Shown: piece by piece, positions 1 to 7,624 of the stretch
Position numbering within the stretch: the stretch's first letter is position 1
Layout: each line of letters starts with the position of its first letter
Source of the DNA: CAZEFK01 sp964511405
Lineage (GTDB): Bacteria > Pseudomonadota > Alphaproteobacteria > Elsterales > Elsteraceae
NCBI GenBank assembly: GCA_964511405.1
Contig: CAZEFK010000142.1
Span: 1 to 18,933 of the forward strand
Direction of reading: 5' to 3'
DNA length: 18,933 nucleotides
Position numbers and translations under genes: made by a program
Notes under the pieces: generated by a model
What the model was told of the DNA's origin: nothing
The model's input: only the letters and a program-made list of their open reading frames with translations
The model's database searches: none

Positions 1-166
1 AGAGCGGGCTGGGCCCTGGGCGGCCGATCGGGCGGACCGACGCGGCCAATGCCGGCCACCACGGGGCGGTCACCACATCCTGCGCCCGCACGCGGCTGAG
101 AGGCGAAGGCCGCGGCAGGCCAGGCGCCAGGACGGGATCGTCCTGGCCGAAATCATCGATGGTCAT
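1..166 (-). CDS. partial proline-rich hypothetical protein (runs off left edge)
   Basis: An open frame begins with ATG at 166 and stays open for 55 codons to the window edge. It starts MTIDDFGQDDPVLAPGL and continues rich in Pro, Arg and Ala. I do not recognise it. It begins just beyond the terminator that closes the structural operon, with only a weak purine stretch (GGGA) ahead of the ATG, so it may depend on read-through or on a promoter I cannot see. Codon use is GC-rich like the phage genes. Without the rest of the gene, function and even reality are uncertain. Confidence 0.5.
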   Translation of the reverse strand, partial: MTIDDFGQDDPVLAPGLPRPSPLSRVRAQDVVTAPWWPALAASVRPIGRPGPSPL

Positions 167-180
167 GGCAGCAGTCCCGG

Positions 181-212
181 AAAAAGAAAAAGCCCGCCGG
201 AAGGGCGGGCTT
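181..212 (-). terminator. intrinsic terminator of the structural operon
   Basis: On the minus strand a 9-bp perfect stem (AAGCCCGCC paired with GGCGGGCTT, plus-strand arms 190-198 and 204-212) with a 5-nt loop is followed by an almost pure T tract (complement of 181-190). It lies about 30 bp past the stop codon of the 85-residue gene. This is a textbook rho-independent terminator and marks the end of the long minus-strand transcript. Confidence 0.92.
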
Positions 213-244
213 GAAATCGTCGGGCGGTGGACGGCCGCTGCGGC

Positions 245-502
245 TTACCCGCGCTTGGCCGCCGCGATGATGGCGTTGACGGCGGCGCTGATGGCGTTCA
301 GCTGTGCCGCGGTCGGCGTGCCGGTCAGGTTGGTCGGCAGCGGCGCCAAGGCGGCGATGGCGTCCAGGCGGTTGCCCAGCTTCTGGTTGACCACCAGCTC
401 GTAGTAGAGCTGGAACAGGTACCGATTGCTCTCGAAGGCGTCGGTCGCGGGATCGCCCTTGAGGCGCGGCGGCGGCAGGATCGCCGGCGTCGACGCGGTC
501 AT
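245..502 (-). CDS. 85-residue phage protein following the gp10-like gene
   Basis: ATG at 502 overlaps the stop codon of the preceding gp10-like gene in an ATGA arrangement, so translation is probably coupled; stop TAA at 245. The protein has a Pro-rich N-terminus (ILPPPRLKGDP), a central segment with aromatics (NRYLFQLYYELVVN) and an Ala-rich helical C-terminus (NAISAAVNAIIAAAKRG). It is the last gene before the terminator. In P22 the gene after gp10 encodes the tail needle gp26, but this protein is far shorter than that coiled coil, so I do not equate them. Likely a small virion or tail-associated protein of unknown role. Confidence 0.85.
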   Translation of the reverse strand: MTASTPAILPPPRLKGDPATDAFESNRYLFQLYYELVVNQKLGNRLDAIAALAPLPTNLTGTPTAAQLNAISAAVNAIIAAAKRG

Positions 503-1896
503 CCGATGTCCCACGCCAGGTCGGAGAGCTGCAGCGGCACCGGATCGGTCAGCTCCAGCTCCAATTGGACGGTGTTGGCCCAGCCCAGGGCGCCCAGCTG
601 CATCACCAGGGCGCGCTCGCCGACGGCGCCCAGGCTCAGGCGCTTCCAGCGGCCGAAGCCGCGGTTGTCCTTGTTGGCGCGCACCGACAAGCAGCCAGGC
701 AAGCCGCCTGATGCGGCCCCCGCCGCGCCGTCGCCGCGGCGCAGCCGCAGGCGCATGTTGTTGATCCGGAACTCGCCGCCGTCCTGGCCCAGATGGCCGG
801 TGCGCAGCCGCACCCGCTGGGGCTGTCCGGCCCAGCTCGCCACCGCCGGGTCCAGTTCGTAGATCGCGCCCTCGCCGCCCACGAAATGCCGCCCCCACAG
901 CGGCGCATAGGACCAGCCGGGCCAGCGCGCCGGCAGGCCCTGGTTCGGGTCCCAGCCATAGAGGCTGGACCAGCGGTTGTGGCGTACGTCGTACAGCAGG
1001 GTCACGCCGGGGGTGCCATAGGCGCTGGTCGCGTGCGGGAACTGCACCAGGATGAAGCGCTGGCCGAACAGCCGCATCCGGGTCGCCCAGGCATCCGTGT
1101 AATCGTCGATCGCCTCCAGCTGGGCCTGCACGGCGAAGCTGCGCGGGATCGTGATCTGGCCCGACAGCCGCACGAATTCGTGGCTGCGGTTCAGGCCCCA
1201 CACGGCATTGTCCTCGTTGACCAGGGTATAGGGCGCGCTGATGCCGTCGCCGGCGACATAGCGGCGGGCGAAGGGCGCGCTGGCGTTGGGCGCGGGGTCG
1301 TACTGTTCGATCGAGTCGGGCCCGCAGGCCAGCAGCTCGCCGAACTCGGTCACCCACAGCGCGGTCAGGCCGCTGGGCTTGCCCTCGGCCGAGAACACGC
1401 TGAGCGGGTTCCAGACGTCCGGCTGCCCGGGGTCGCTGAATGAGAAGCGGCCCGACTGCGGCTCGATCGCCACCACCTGGCGCGCGACATAGCCGATATG
1501 GGTGGTCATCGGCGCCTGCGCGGACAACGGTCTGCTTCGGTAACCGTCGAAGGCCAGGATCGGGCCGCCGGCGGCGGCCAGCAGCGCCGTCTCAGTCTTG
1601 GCGACGGTCGGGCGGCGGCCGCCGGTCAGCGCGAAGTCGGTGACGTCGGCGGCCGCGCCGCTGGGGTCGACGCGCCAGACCTGCCCTGATGCGGTCAGCG
1701 CGATCAGGTCGTTCTGCCAATCGGTCAGGTAGACGCGCCCGGCGCCCACCGACGCGAAGGGCTTCAGGCCGGGAAAGCGGGTGACCTGGCCGGCGTCGCC
1801 GACATAGGCGTTCTCCAGGCCGGCGGTGTCGGCCTTGAGCGCGGTCTCGTCGGCGTTGGCGAGCCAGTCGGCGTTGAACGGGATGGGAGTCCACAT
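499..1896 (-). CDS. P22 gp10-like tail hub / packaged-DNA stabilisation protein
   Basis: The 465-residue product is close to the length of P22 gp10 (about 470), the protein that closes the portal channel below the gp4 adaptor and holds packaged DNA in the head. Shared pattern, judged by eye: an N-terminal region ending in a FPGLKPF motif, a middle block where EGKPSGLTALWVTEFGELLA precedes an IEQYDP strand and an APFARR segment, and a beta-rich C-terminus. A GTG lies three codons upstream at 1905, but the GAGG ribosome-binding site sits only one base before it; spacing fits ATG at 1896. It overlaps the 85-residue gene by ATGA. The family call rests on remembered pattern, order and length, not on a search. 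Confidence 0.75.
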   Translation of the reverse strand: MWTPIPFNADWLANADETALKADTAGLENAYVGDAGQVTRFPGLKPFASVGAGRVYLTDWQNDLIALTASGQVWRVDPSGAAADVTDFALTGGRRPTVAKTETALLAAAGGPILAFDGYRSRPLSAQAPMTTHIGYVARQVVAIEPQSGRFSFSDPGQPDVWNPLSVFSAEGKPSGLTALWVTEFGELLACGPDSIEQYDPAPNASAPFARRYVAGDGISAPYTLVNEDNAVWGLNRSHEFVRLSGQITIPRSFAVQAQLEAIDDYTDAWATRMRLFGQRFILVQFPHATSAYGTPGVTLLYDVRHNRWSSLYGWDPNQGLPARWPGWSYAPLWGRHFVGGEGAIYELDPAVASWAGQPQRVRLRTGHLGQDGGEFRINNMRLRLRRGDGAAGAASGGLPGCLSVRANKDNRGFGRWKRLSLGAVGERALVMQLGALGWANTVQLELELTDPVPLQLSDLAWDIG

Positions 1897-1943
1897 GGGC
1901 GGCACCTCGGCTGGAGACAGACGCCCAGGACCGGCAGCCTGGG

Positions 1944-3719
1944 CTAGGCAGGCGCGCCGGACGCCAGTCCCTGCAGCGCCGCGACGGAGACTTGATCGAG
2001 TGGCCCGGGCCCGGCCCCGGGTGGCGGCAAGGCCGGGCCGACCTGCTGTTCCACTTGGTCGGGCGAAAGGCCGCTCAGAAGCAAGCCGGTGGCGGCGCCG
2101 AGCTGGTGCGGATGCCGGTAGCCGATGCCCTGATAGGCCAGGCGCACCGCCATGCGCAGGTCGGGATCGGCCTTCAGCGGATCCGGCACGTCAACGCCGA
2201 GCCGCGCAGCTGCCGCCTGCCCCTGCTCCGGGCCTTGGTCATAGGCCTGCACCACCATCATCTCGCGCGCCAGGCGGTCGGTGCCCGGCGGCGGCGCCGT
2301 CCGGGCCACCAAGCCGGGCGGCAGCGAGGCCACGGATATCGTGCCCAGTGCCGTAGCCGTCGGCGACGGTGCTTGGGCGAGGCCGCTCCCGTCCGGCGCG
2401 GTCCAGAGCTGGGACCGGGGGCCGCCCGGTTGCGGGCTGCCCGCGGCGGGCGGCGCCGACAGCGGCCCAAGCGCCCGCGGATCCAGCGACGACAAGCCCG
2501 GGTCCGGCGCGGTCCGGAGCTGGGATCGGCCGCCGCCCGGTTGCGGGCTGCCCGCGGCGGGCGGCGCCGACAGCGGCCCGAGCGCCCGCGGATCCAGCGA
2601 CAACAAGCTCGGGTCCGGCGCAGTCCAGAGCTGGGACCGGCTGCCGCCCGGTTGCGGGCTGCCCGTGGCGGCCGGCGCCGACAGTGGTCCAAGCGCCCGC
2701 GGATCCAACGACGACAGGCCCAGCGGCGCAGCGCCGATGCGGCCGGTGCCGGGATCGGCGGCCAGATTCCCGGACGCCTGGCCCGCCGCCCGCACCGTGG
2801 TCCCGATTGCTCCCAACAGACTCGGCAAGCCTGGTACCACGGCGTAGCTGCGCCCCGCCGGATCGTATCGGATGTCCGTCGGAGCTCGCTGCTGCAACGG
2901 CCCGGTTGGATCGGTAAGGCCATAGGCCCGGTCCAACAGGTCGGGAGTGACCGAATCTCGGGTCGCAGCATCCAGGGCCGCACCATCTGGGACGCGGTTT
3001 AGGATCCGCTGGATGGTGTCGCGATAAACAATGTTGATGTTGTTGCCGCGGTGGGTCGGGTCAGTGATCTGGTCGCCGTAGCGGAAAGTCCGGACGTAGT
3101 TGGCCAGGTCGGCGGCATTTGGCGGTCGGGTACCGTCCAGCACCTCGGGCGGCAGCGTGTAATAGGAAGGCGACGGAAGACTGCCGCCACCATCGTTGGA
3201 CACTGTGTAGCCGTCCAGCATGTGGGCCAGGGTTCGACCATCGCCCGTCGCGTTGTAGATCTTCGACAAGATGGCGAAAGATGTGGGGTCTAGCAGCAAT
3301 GGCAACCCGAAACGGGTCTTGCTGATATCCCCGGTTATCATGTTGTTGAGGTGGACGGCTTGGTTCAGGTCGGCGTTGTCGACGACCTCGCGTCCCTGGG
3401 GCGATGCCAGGAACTGGTTGATCTGCGCGACATCCTGCGATGTCAGCGGTCCGGTGCCGGCCGGACGCCGATTGGCATCGGCCAAGAACGCCTGCGCCGC
3501 AGCCGACAGGGCGCCCAGCGATCCGTCCTTGCGCATGCCCGTGGCGATGTCGTTGCGCGGCGCCGGATTTTGAAGGTCGTTCTGGAAGCGGCCGAAGGCC
3601 CAGCTCGATTTGCCCGAAGCAGGAGGCGAGATACGGTAGGGATCGCCGGCTTGTTCGGTATTGTCTCCCATCCAATACAGAAGTTGCAAATTGCGCTTCA
3701 ACAGTGATGGTACATCCAT
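1944..3719 (-). CDS. 591-residue virion protein with lysozyme-like N-terminal motif and Pro/Gly repeats
   Basis: Start ATG at 3719 is preceded by GAGGTG at good spacing; a GTG at 3728 is too close to it. Early in the protein the motif SGKSSWAFGRFQNDLQNP resembles the S-G-x-S-x-x-F-G-x-x-Q-x-D-L signature of lysozyme-fold peptidoglycan hydrolases, and about 250 further residues look globular. Three 37-residue Pro/Gly/Ser-rich repeats follow (about residues 333-443), then a C-terminal region with short helices and a Pro/Gly tail. It sits between an exported-protein gene and the tail hub, where P22 relatives carry needle and ejection proteins, so a virion-carried or injected muramidase-like protein is a reasonable inference. 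No catalytic residue is proven, and the N-terminal half is visibly less GC-rich than the repeats. Confidence 0.7.
   Translation of the reverse strand: MDVPSLLKRNLQLLYWMGDNTEQAGDPYRISPPASGKSSWAFGRFQNDLQNPAPRNDIATGMRKDGSLGALSAAAQAFLADANRRPAGTGPLTSQDVAQINQFLASPQGREVVDNADLNQAVHLNNMITGDISKTRFGLPLLLDPTSFAILSKIYNATGDGRTLAHMLDGYTVSNDGGGSLPSPSYYTLPPEVLDGTRPPNAADLANYVRTFRYGDQITDPTHRGNNINIVYRDTIQRILNRVPDGAALDAATRDSVTPDLLDRAYGLTDPTGPLQQRAPTDIRYDPAGRSYAVVPGLPSLLGAIGTTVRAAGQASGNLAADPGTGRIGAAPLGLSSLDPRALGPLSAPAATGSPQPGGSRSQLWTAPDPSLLSLDPRALGPLSAPPAAGSPQPGGGRSQLRTAPDPGLSSLDPRALGPLSAPPAAGSPQPGGPRSQLWTAPDGSGLAQAPSPTATALGTISVASLPPGLVARTAPPPGTDRLAREMMVVQAYDQGPEQGQAAAARLGVDVPDPLKADPDLRMAVRLAYQGIGYRHPHQLGAATGLLLSGLSPDQVEQQVGPALPPPGAGPGPLDQVSVAALQGLASGAPA
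2391..2723 (-). repeat. three in-frame 111-bp tandem repeats
   Basis: The plus-strand marker GTCCGGCGC recurs at 2391, 2502 and 2613, an exact period of 111 bp (37 codons). Each unit encodes a segment with LDPRALGPLSAP, then GSPQPGG, then RSQLWTAPD or RSQLRTAPD. The copies differ by scattered substitutions but keep the same length. The repeat is coding and forms a low-complexity linker in the 591-residue protein. Confidence 0.92.
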
Positions 3720-3839
3720 GACGTTCACCTCGCGATGCCTTGAAAGGAACCAGCGTTTGCGACCAGTCTCGGTCTCGCATGCCTCGGCCGCGGCAACCGC
3801 ACTTGGTCCGGCCGAGCCGGCTCACTTACTCCGGTCGAA

Positions 3840-4628
3840 CTAGCTGCCGAATTTCGCGATCAGCTCCGCCAATCGCCGGCCAAGCCTTCGTTGGTAGCTC
3901 TGAGGGTTCTCTCCTCGCGACCTCCCAATATCTAGGAGTAAAGTTGGGATAAATGTGTTGATTGCTGCACGGCTCAGAAAGTACAGGTCGCAGCAAGCCG
4001 TGGAGAAGTGCTCGGCCCGCCTGAAATCAGGATCGACCTTGACCACGACGGTCGCTCCCGCTGCGAGTCGAGCGGCGCGCTCGGCATCCAAGATGACTTC
4101 GAGATACACAGCGCCGTCGTTTGCGACCGCGGCCCGCAGATCGACGGGCTCGGTCTGCGACAGCATCGCCTGCGTCTCTTCATATCTCTTGTCAGGCCGG
4201 CAGTTGCGCATCAGCTTGGCGACGTGCCGGACGGCGACGATGTTGGTCAACTCGACGTGCTCGCGCAGCGGCGGCGCGCCGACCACGTCTATCCGCGTGA
4301 GCAGCAGGCCGAGGCAGGCGTCGTCCAGATCTTCGGTGAACCCAAGCCAGAAGCCGCTGTGCAAGCGAGGCTCGGGTTCGAACGGCCGCGCCGGCGCGTT
4401 CAGGCCCGTGACGGTCGCGCCGGTGTCGAAGTCGATCCCGCGGCTGGGATCCGCCATGCTGACGATGACGACCTTGCCGTCGACCTCGACCAGGCCGAGC
4501 TGCTCCGTCGCCGGGACCACGCGGCCGAGGCTGCGCGTTGCCGTCGCAGACTCGCCCGGTTGCCCAAGGGCAACGACCGGGCTCAGCGCCACGGCCAACG
4601 CAAACGAAAGGGTGACCCACGATCGCAT
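3840..4628 (-). CDS. exported protein of unknown function (candidate moron)
   Basis: ATG at 4628 follows GGAGG with about seven bases spacing and gives a 262-residue product; an upstream in-frame ATG at 4709 would add 27 residues and bury the signal peptide. The N-terminus MRSWVTLSFALAVALSPVV is a classical Sec signal, with likely cleavage after ALG before QPGE. The mature part is soluble, mixed alpha/beta, with four cysteines (DDACLG, RNCRPD and an adjacent pair in TACCD). I do not recognise the family. It is flanked by about 100-bp gaps on each side, unlike its tightly packed neighbours, and is less GC-rich. An envelope role such as lysogenic conversion or superinfection exclusion is inference from context only. 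Confidence 0.8.
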   Translation of the reverse strand: MRSWVTLSFALAVALSPVVALGQPGESATATRSLGRVVPATEQLGLVEVDGKVVIVSMADPSRGIDFDTGATVTGLNAPARPFEPEPRLHSGFWLGFTEDLDDACLGLLLTRIDVVGAPPLREHVELTNIVAVRHVAKLMRNCRPDKRYEETQAMLSQTEPVDLRAAVANDGAVYLEVILDAERAARLAAGATVVVKVDPDFRRAEHFSTACCDLYFLSRAAINTFIPTLLLDIGRSRGENPQSYQRRLGRRLAELIAKFGS

Positions 4629-4671
4629 CGAACACCTCCGCACCGGAACAGTTCCTGGTTTGTTCGAGGTC

Positions 4672-4699
4672 AGTATATCGGGCTGCAGGATGCTCGCCA
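4672..4699 (-). promoter_or_regulatory. candidate promoter of the exported-protein gene
   Basis: In the gap upstream of the 262-residue gene the minus strand carries TATACT (plus 4672-4677), one mismatch from a sigma-70 -10 box. Sixteen bases further upstream is TGGCGA, a poor 3-of-6 match to the -35 consensus. The spot lies 44 bp upstream of the ATG in a locally AT-richer stretch. The good -10, weak -35 and the gap itself make a private promoter plausible but unproven. Confidence 0.35.
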
Positions 4700-4733
4700 G
4701 GCCCTTCATTCAGTTGTGCAACCGCGTGCTCCG

Positions 4734-6719
4734 TCACCCCGACAGGCTGGTGACGTCGACATTGAGCGACCAGTCGAGTGTGACGCCGGCGGCGCCGGTC
4801 AGCTGCACCTGGACCAGGGCGCCGACCACGGCGAAGGACACGCCCCAGGGGTTGGCGTTGGCCGACGAGCGGCCCGCATAGATCGTGGCGGCCGCGCCCA
4901 CCAGCTGGGCGTTGCCCGGCACCGCCAAACCGTTGACGCTGGCCTGGCCCGAGCCGTTGGTCTCCTTGATGATCTCGCCCGGCGTGAAGCTGCCGGCGAC
5001 CGAGCCCAGGGTGAGGGTGCCGCTGCTGCCGCTGGCCGCGTATGTGGCGACCTTGGCGGTGGCGCCCGAGGTCTGGCCCTGGATCGTGTTGCCGGCCGTG
5101 AACGCCGTGCCCAGGTTGACGAAGTTCAGGGTCAGCGGCGCGCCGCGCGCGGCCTGGGCGATCTTGAAGCCGGCGAAGTCGGCGCCGTTGACCTGCTCGG
5201 CGGTGGCGGTGCAGGTCAGCATCACCACCTCGTTGGGGTTGAGGGTGCGCTGCCAGGCGGTCGTGGTGGCGCCTGTGGTGGTGACCCCGAACACCGTGCC
5301 CTTCTGGTCGCGGGTCAGGCGCTCGAACTTGGTCGGGTCGCCGGTCAGGCTGGTGCCGGTCTCGAAGCAGTCCTCGGCCAGGATCGGGGTCAGCGGCAGG
5401 TTGAGCTGGACGTTGACGCTGCTGAGCTCGACCGCGTCCAGCACCACGTCGCTGCACAGCCCGTCGAACTTGGCCACGCCGTTGGCGCCGGTCATGGCGC
5501 CGCCGGCCAGGCGCAGCGACACGGTCTGGCGGTTGGCCAGCGTGGTGTCGGGGTGGTCGGCGACCCGCAGGTGGCAGACATTGGTGTCCCACCGGCAGTC
5601 GCGGAACAGGCAGAAGCGGGTGCCGATCAGCACCGCGCCGTCGGGCCCGGTGTTGTTGACGATGCGCACGCCGTCCAGCACGCAGTGGGTGACCGGCCGG
5701 TCGATCATGCTGAGGTCGAGCGCGGTGTCGGTCGACAGGCTCAGCTCGCCGCCCCGCCACAGCAGGCGGGTGAACTGGTCGCCGCCGCCGCCCGCCGCGG
5801 CGGCGCTGTCGCCCAGCAGCGCGGCGTTGACGGTGCAGTTGGTCACGGTCAGCTGGTCATAGACATGGTCGCTGCCGCCGCGCAGCTGCAGGCCGGTGGC
5901 GAAGCGCTTGATCACCACGCGGGTCAGGGTCACGCCCTTCAGCGCCGTGCCGCCCAGCCCGACCGAGCCCGCGATCAGGGTCAGGCCGTCGAGCGTCAGG
6001 TCGGCCAGGCCGCAGCCGTCGCCGGTGCCTTTGACCACGGTCTGGGTGGCGACCGAGGTCAGCGTGGTGGCGCTGGTCCCCTGGCCGGCCAACACCACGC
6101 TGGTCGGCAGGCTCAGCTGGTTGAACGGGATGACGCCGGCCGGCAGCAGCACGCTGCCGCCGCCATTGGCCGACGCGGCGCCGATCGCGGTCTGGATAGT
6201 CTGGGTGTTGGCCGCGGCCGACTGGGTGCTGGCCGAGATCGGCCCATAGTCCAGCGCCACCACCAGGTCGGCGGCGCGGTCGGCGAGCTTGCGCGCCAGC
6301 ACGCCGCCGGTGCGGGTGACGAAGGCGGCCGACCCGTCCTGGCCGTCCAGCGACACCAGCGGCGGCCGCTCGATGCCGGTCTGGGCGCTGCCGTCGATGT
6401 CAAGCACATAGGGCACGGGGGTGTACAGCGACACCTGGAACTTGCCGTAGGTGTTGCCGCGCCCGTCGGTCTTGGACAGCAGCACCTGCGGGTTGGCCGC
6501 GGGCCGGGTCATCTGCGGGTCGGTGTAAACCGGCGCCAGTTGGGTCGAGCCCGCCTGAAACACGGTCACCACCGAGCCCGCATAGCCCTGGCGCCACAGG
6601 TCGAACTCGCCGACCAGCAGGCCGAAGGCGGGATAGAAGGCCGGAGCGTGGGCCGGAATCGTCTCGGCCTGGCCCGGCAGGGCGCCGGCGGCGAGCCGGC
6701 TGATCGCGGGGACGGTCAC
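4734..6719 (-). CDS. tailspike-like protein, right-handed beta-helix
   Basis: The 661-residue product starts with GTG at 6719, overlapping the stop of the upstream gene as GTGA. Residues about 20-150 form an N-terminal module with YAGSVVTVFQAG, PVYTDPQ and YGKFQVSLYTPVPY, a pattern I associate with virion-attachment domains of phage fibres and spikes. Residues about 165-470 show the short-strand, Gly/Asn-rich rhythm of a pectate-lyase-like beta-helix, beginning TIQTAIGAASANGGGSVLLP. The C-terminal 180 residues are Thr/Gly/Ala-rich strands. Such spikes bind and often cleave capsular or O-antigen polysaccharide; no catalytic residues can be assigned here. It is the last gene of the receptor-binding block. 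Confidence 0.75.
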   Translation of the reverse strand: MTVPAISRLAAGALPGQAETIPAHAPAFYPAFGLLVGEFDLWRQGYAGSVVTVFQAGSTQLAPVYTDPQMTRPAANPQVLLSKTDGRGNTYGKFQVSLYTPVPYVLDIDGSAQTGIERPPLVSLDGQDGSAAFVTRTGGVLARKLADRAADLVVALDYGPISASTQSAAANTQTIQTAIGAASANGGGSVLLPAGVIPFNQLSLPTSVVLAGQGTSATTLTSVATQTVVKGTGDGCGLADLTLDGLTLIAGSVGLGGTALKGVTLTRVVIKRFATGLQLRGGSDHVYDQLTVTNCTVNAALLGDSAAAAGGGGDQFTRLLWRGGELSLSTDTALDLSMIDRPVTHCVLDGVRIVNNTGPDGAVLIGTRFCLFRDCRWDTNVCHLRVADHPDTTLANRQTVSLRLAGGAMTGANGVAKFDGLCSDVVLDAVELSSVNVQLNLPLTPILAEDCFETGTSLTGDPTKFERLTRDQKGTVFGVTTTGATTTAWQRTLNPNEVVMLTCTATAEQVNGADFAGFKIAQAARGAPLTLNFVNLGTAFTAGNTIQGQTSGATAKVATYAASGSSGTLTLGSVAGSFTPGEIIKETNGSGQASVNGLAVPGNAQLVGAAATIYAGRSSANANPWGVSFAVVGALVQVQLTGAAGVTLDWSLNVDVTSLSG

Positions 6720-7414
6720 AGGATCACGAAGCTGTCGCCGTTGGACGGCGCAGCCGTGAAGCCGGCCACCGACAGGGTCGCGGTGGCGCCGGTATAGGCG
6801 ATCACGGTCGAGGCCTGCCCCGCCAGCACGCCGGTGGTGAACACGACGATGCGGCCGACGAAGAAGCCGTTGACCGTCTGCGGCAGGTTGGTGCGGAAGC
6901 TCGACGCCGTGCCGCCGGCCTGGGCGGTTCCGACCGTGATGCCCAGGGCCGAAGCCGACAGGTTGGCGGCCGCGGTGCTGTTGCCGGCGATCTGCTCGAC
7001 GTCGGCGCGCAGCTGGCTGGTGCCCGACAGGAAGGCGGCGATCGGGTTGGTGCCGATCTGCTCGACGTCGACCGGCAGCTTCACGCTGCCGGTGATCAGG
7101 CTGTCAAAGACCGGCTGGGGCAGCACCATGTACTCGCCGCGCGCCGGGCGATAGCTGCCGGACTTCGCACCGACGATGTTGAGCTGGCCGGCGGTCGCTG
7201 TGTCGGCAGCCGTCAGGTTGATGCTGTACAGGCCTTGGGCGACATGGCTGATCGTGCGGGTCGACAGGTCGGTGCCAGTCACCGCCTGATTGGGGATCAG
7301 AACGACATCGTTGGCGGCAGGGGTGATGCCGGTGACCGGCGCCTGGCCGGCGGTGTAGTCGACCAGTGGTCCCCACAGGACCGACGCGGCCGTGTTCTGG
7401 CGGATGAGCTGCAT
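6716..7414 (-). CDS. 232-residue phage tail/virion protein
   Basis: ATG at 7414 has GGAG upstream (GGAGCATCCC) right after the stop of the 62-residue gene. The protein is Ala/Thr/Gly/Val-rich with predicted beta-strands. It contains an internal duplication around DVEQIGTNPIAAF and DVEQIAGNSTAAANL, about 26 residues apart, and ends SNGDSFVIL. The segment GQLNIVGAKSGSYRP followed by YMVLPQPVFDSLI recalls small proteins found beside phage tail fibres. It is coupled by a GTGA overlap to the tailspike gene, so a structural partner or trimerisation/attachment factor for the spike is plausible. I cannot name a family. Confidence 0.8.
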   Translation of the reverse strand: MQLIRQNTAASVLWGPLVDYTAGQAPVTGITPAANDVVLIPNQAVTGTDLSTRTISHVAQGLYSINLTAADTATAGQLNIVGAKSGSYRPARGEYMVLPQPVFDSLITGSVKLPVDVEQIGTNPIAAFLSGTSQLRADVEQIAGNSTAAANLSASALGITVGTAQAGGTASSFRTNLPQTVNGFFVGRIVVFTTGVLAGQASTVIAYTGATATLSVAGFTAAPSNGDSFVIL

Positions 7415-7424
7415 GGGATGCTCC

Positions 7425-7613
7425 TCAGGGCTGCCGCGGCGGCAGGGTCGGCGGCGGCAGGTGCACGACCTGCCAGTCGCGTCCCGTCCACCGGGCGTAG
7501 TCGTTGGGGCCGAGCGGCGGCAGCGGTCGGTCGGTGGTGCCCGGCAGCAGATGGTCGGCCGTAACCGGGCCCGCGGCGTAGCCGCCGGGGCCGATGCGGA
7601 TGAAAGTCGGCAT
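7425..7613 (-). CDS. 62-residue small phage protein
   Basis: ATG at 7613 with GGAG about seven bases upstream, between the 892-residue collar/propeller gene (gap 11 bp) and the 232-residue gene (gap 10 bp). The sequence is Pro- and Gly-rich with an aromatic core (NDYARWTGRDWQVVHLPPP). Tight spacing, a good ribosome-binding site and phage-like codon use support it as a real gene. The YARWTGRDWQ segment resembles the short W-containing segments of fibre-associated accessory proteins, but no family can be assigned. Confidence 0.75.
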   Translation of the reverse strand: MPTFIRIGPGGYAAGPVTADHLLPGTTDRPLPPLGPNDYARWTGRDWQVVHLPPPTLPPRQP

Positions 7614-7624
7614 GGCGGGCTCCG

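Noticed and set aside
2391..2723. Regular repeats as a possible CRISPR array
   Set aside because: Units are contiguous at 111 bp with no unique spacers, and they are in frame inside a protein gene.
3729..3839. Hairpin CCGGC-TCG-GCCGG after the exported-protein gene as a terminator
   Set aside because: The stem is only 5 bp and no T tract follows; chance is likely in this base composition.
4008..6797. Very long plus-strand open frame (929 codons) opposite the tailspike and exported-protein genes
   Set aside because: It is Gly/Arg/Ala/Gln/His-rich shadow translation typical of the antisense of GC-rich genes, has no ribosome-binding site, and the minus-strand frames carry recognisable domains.
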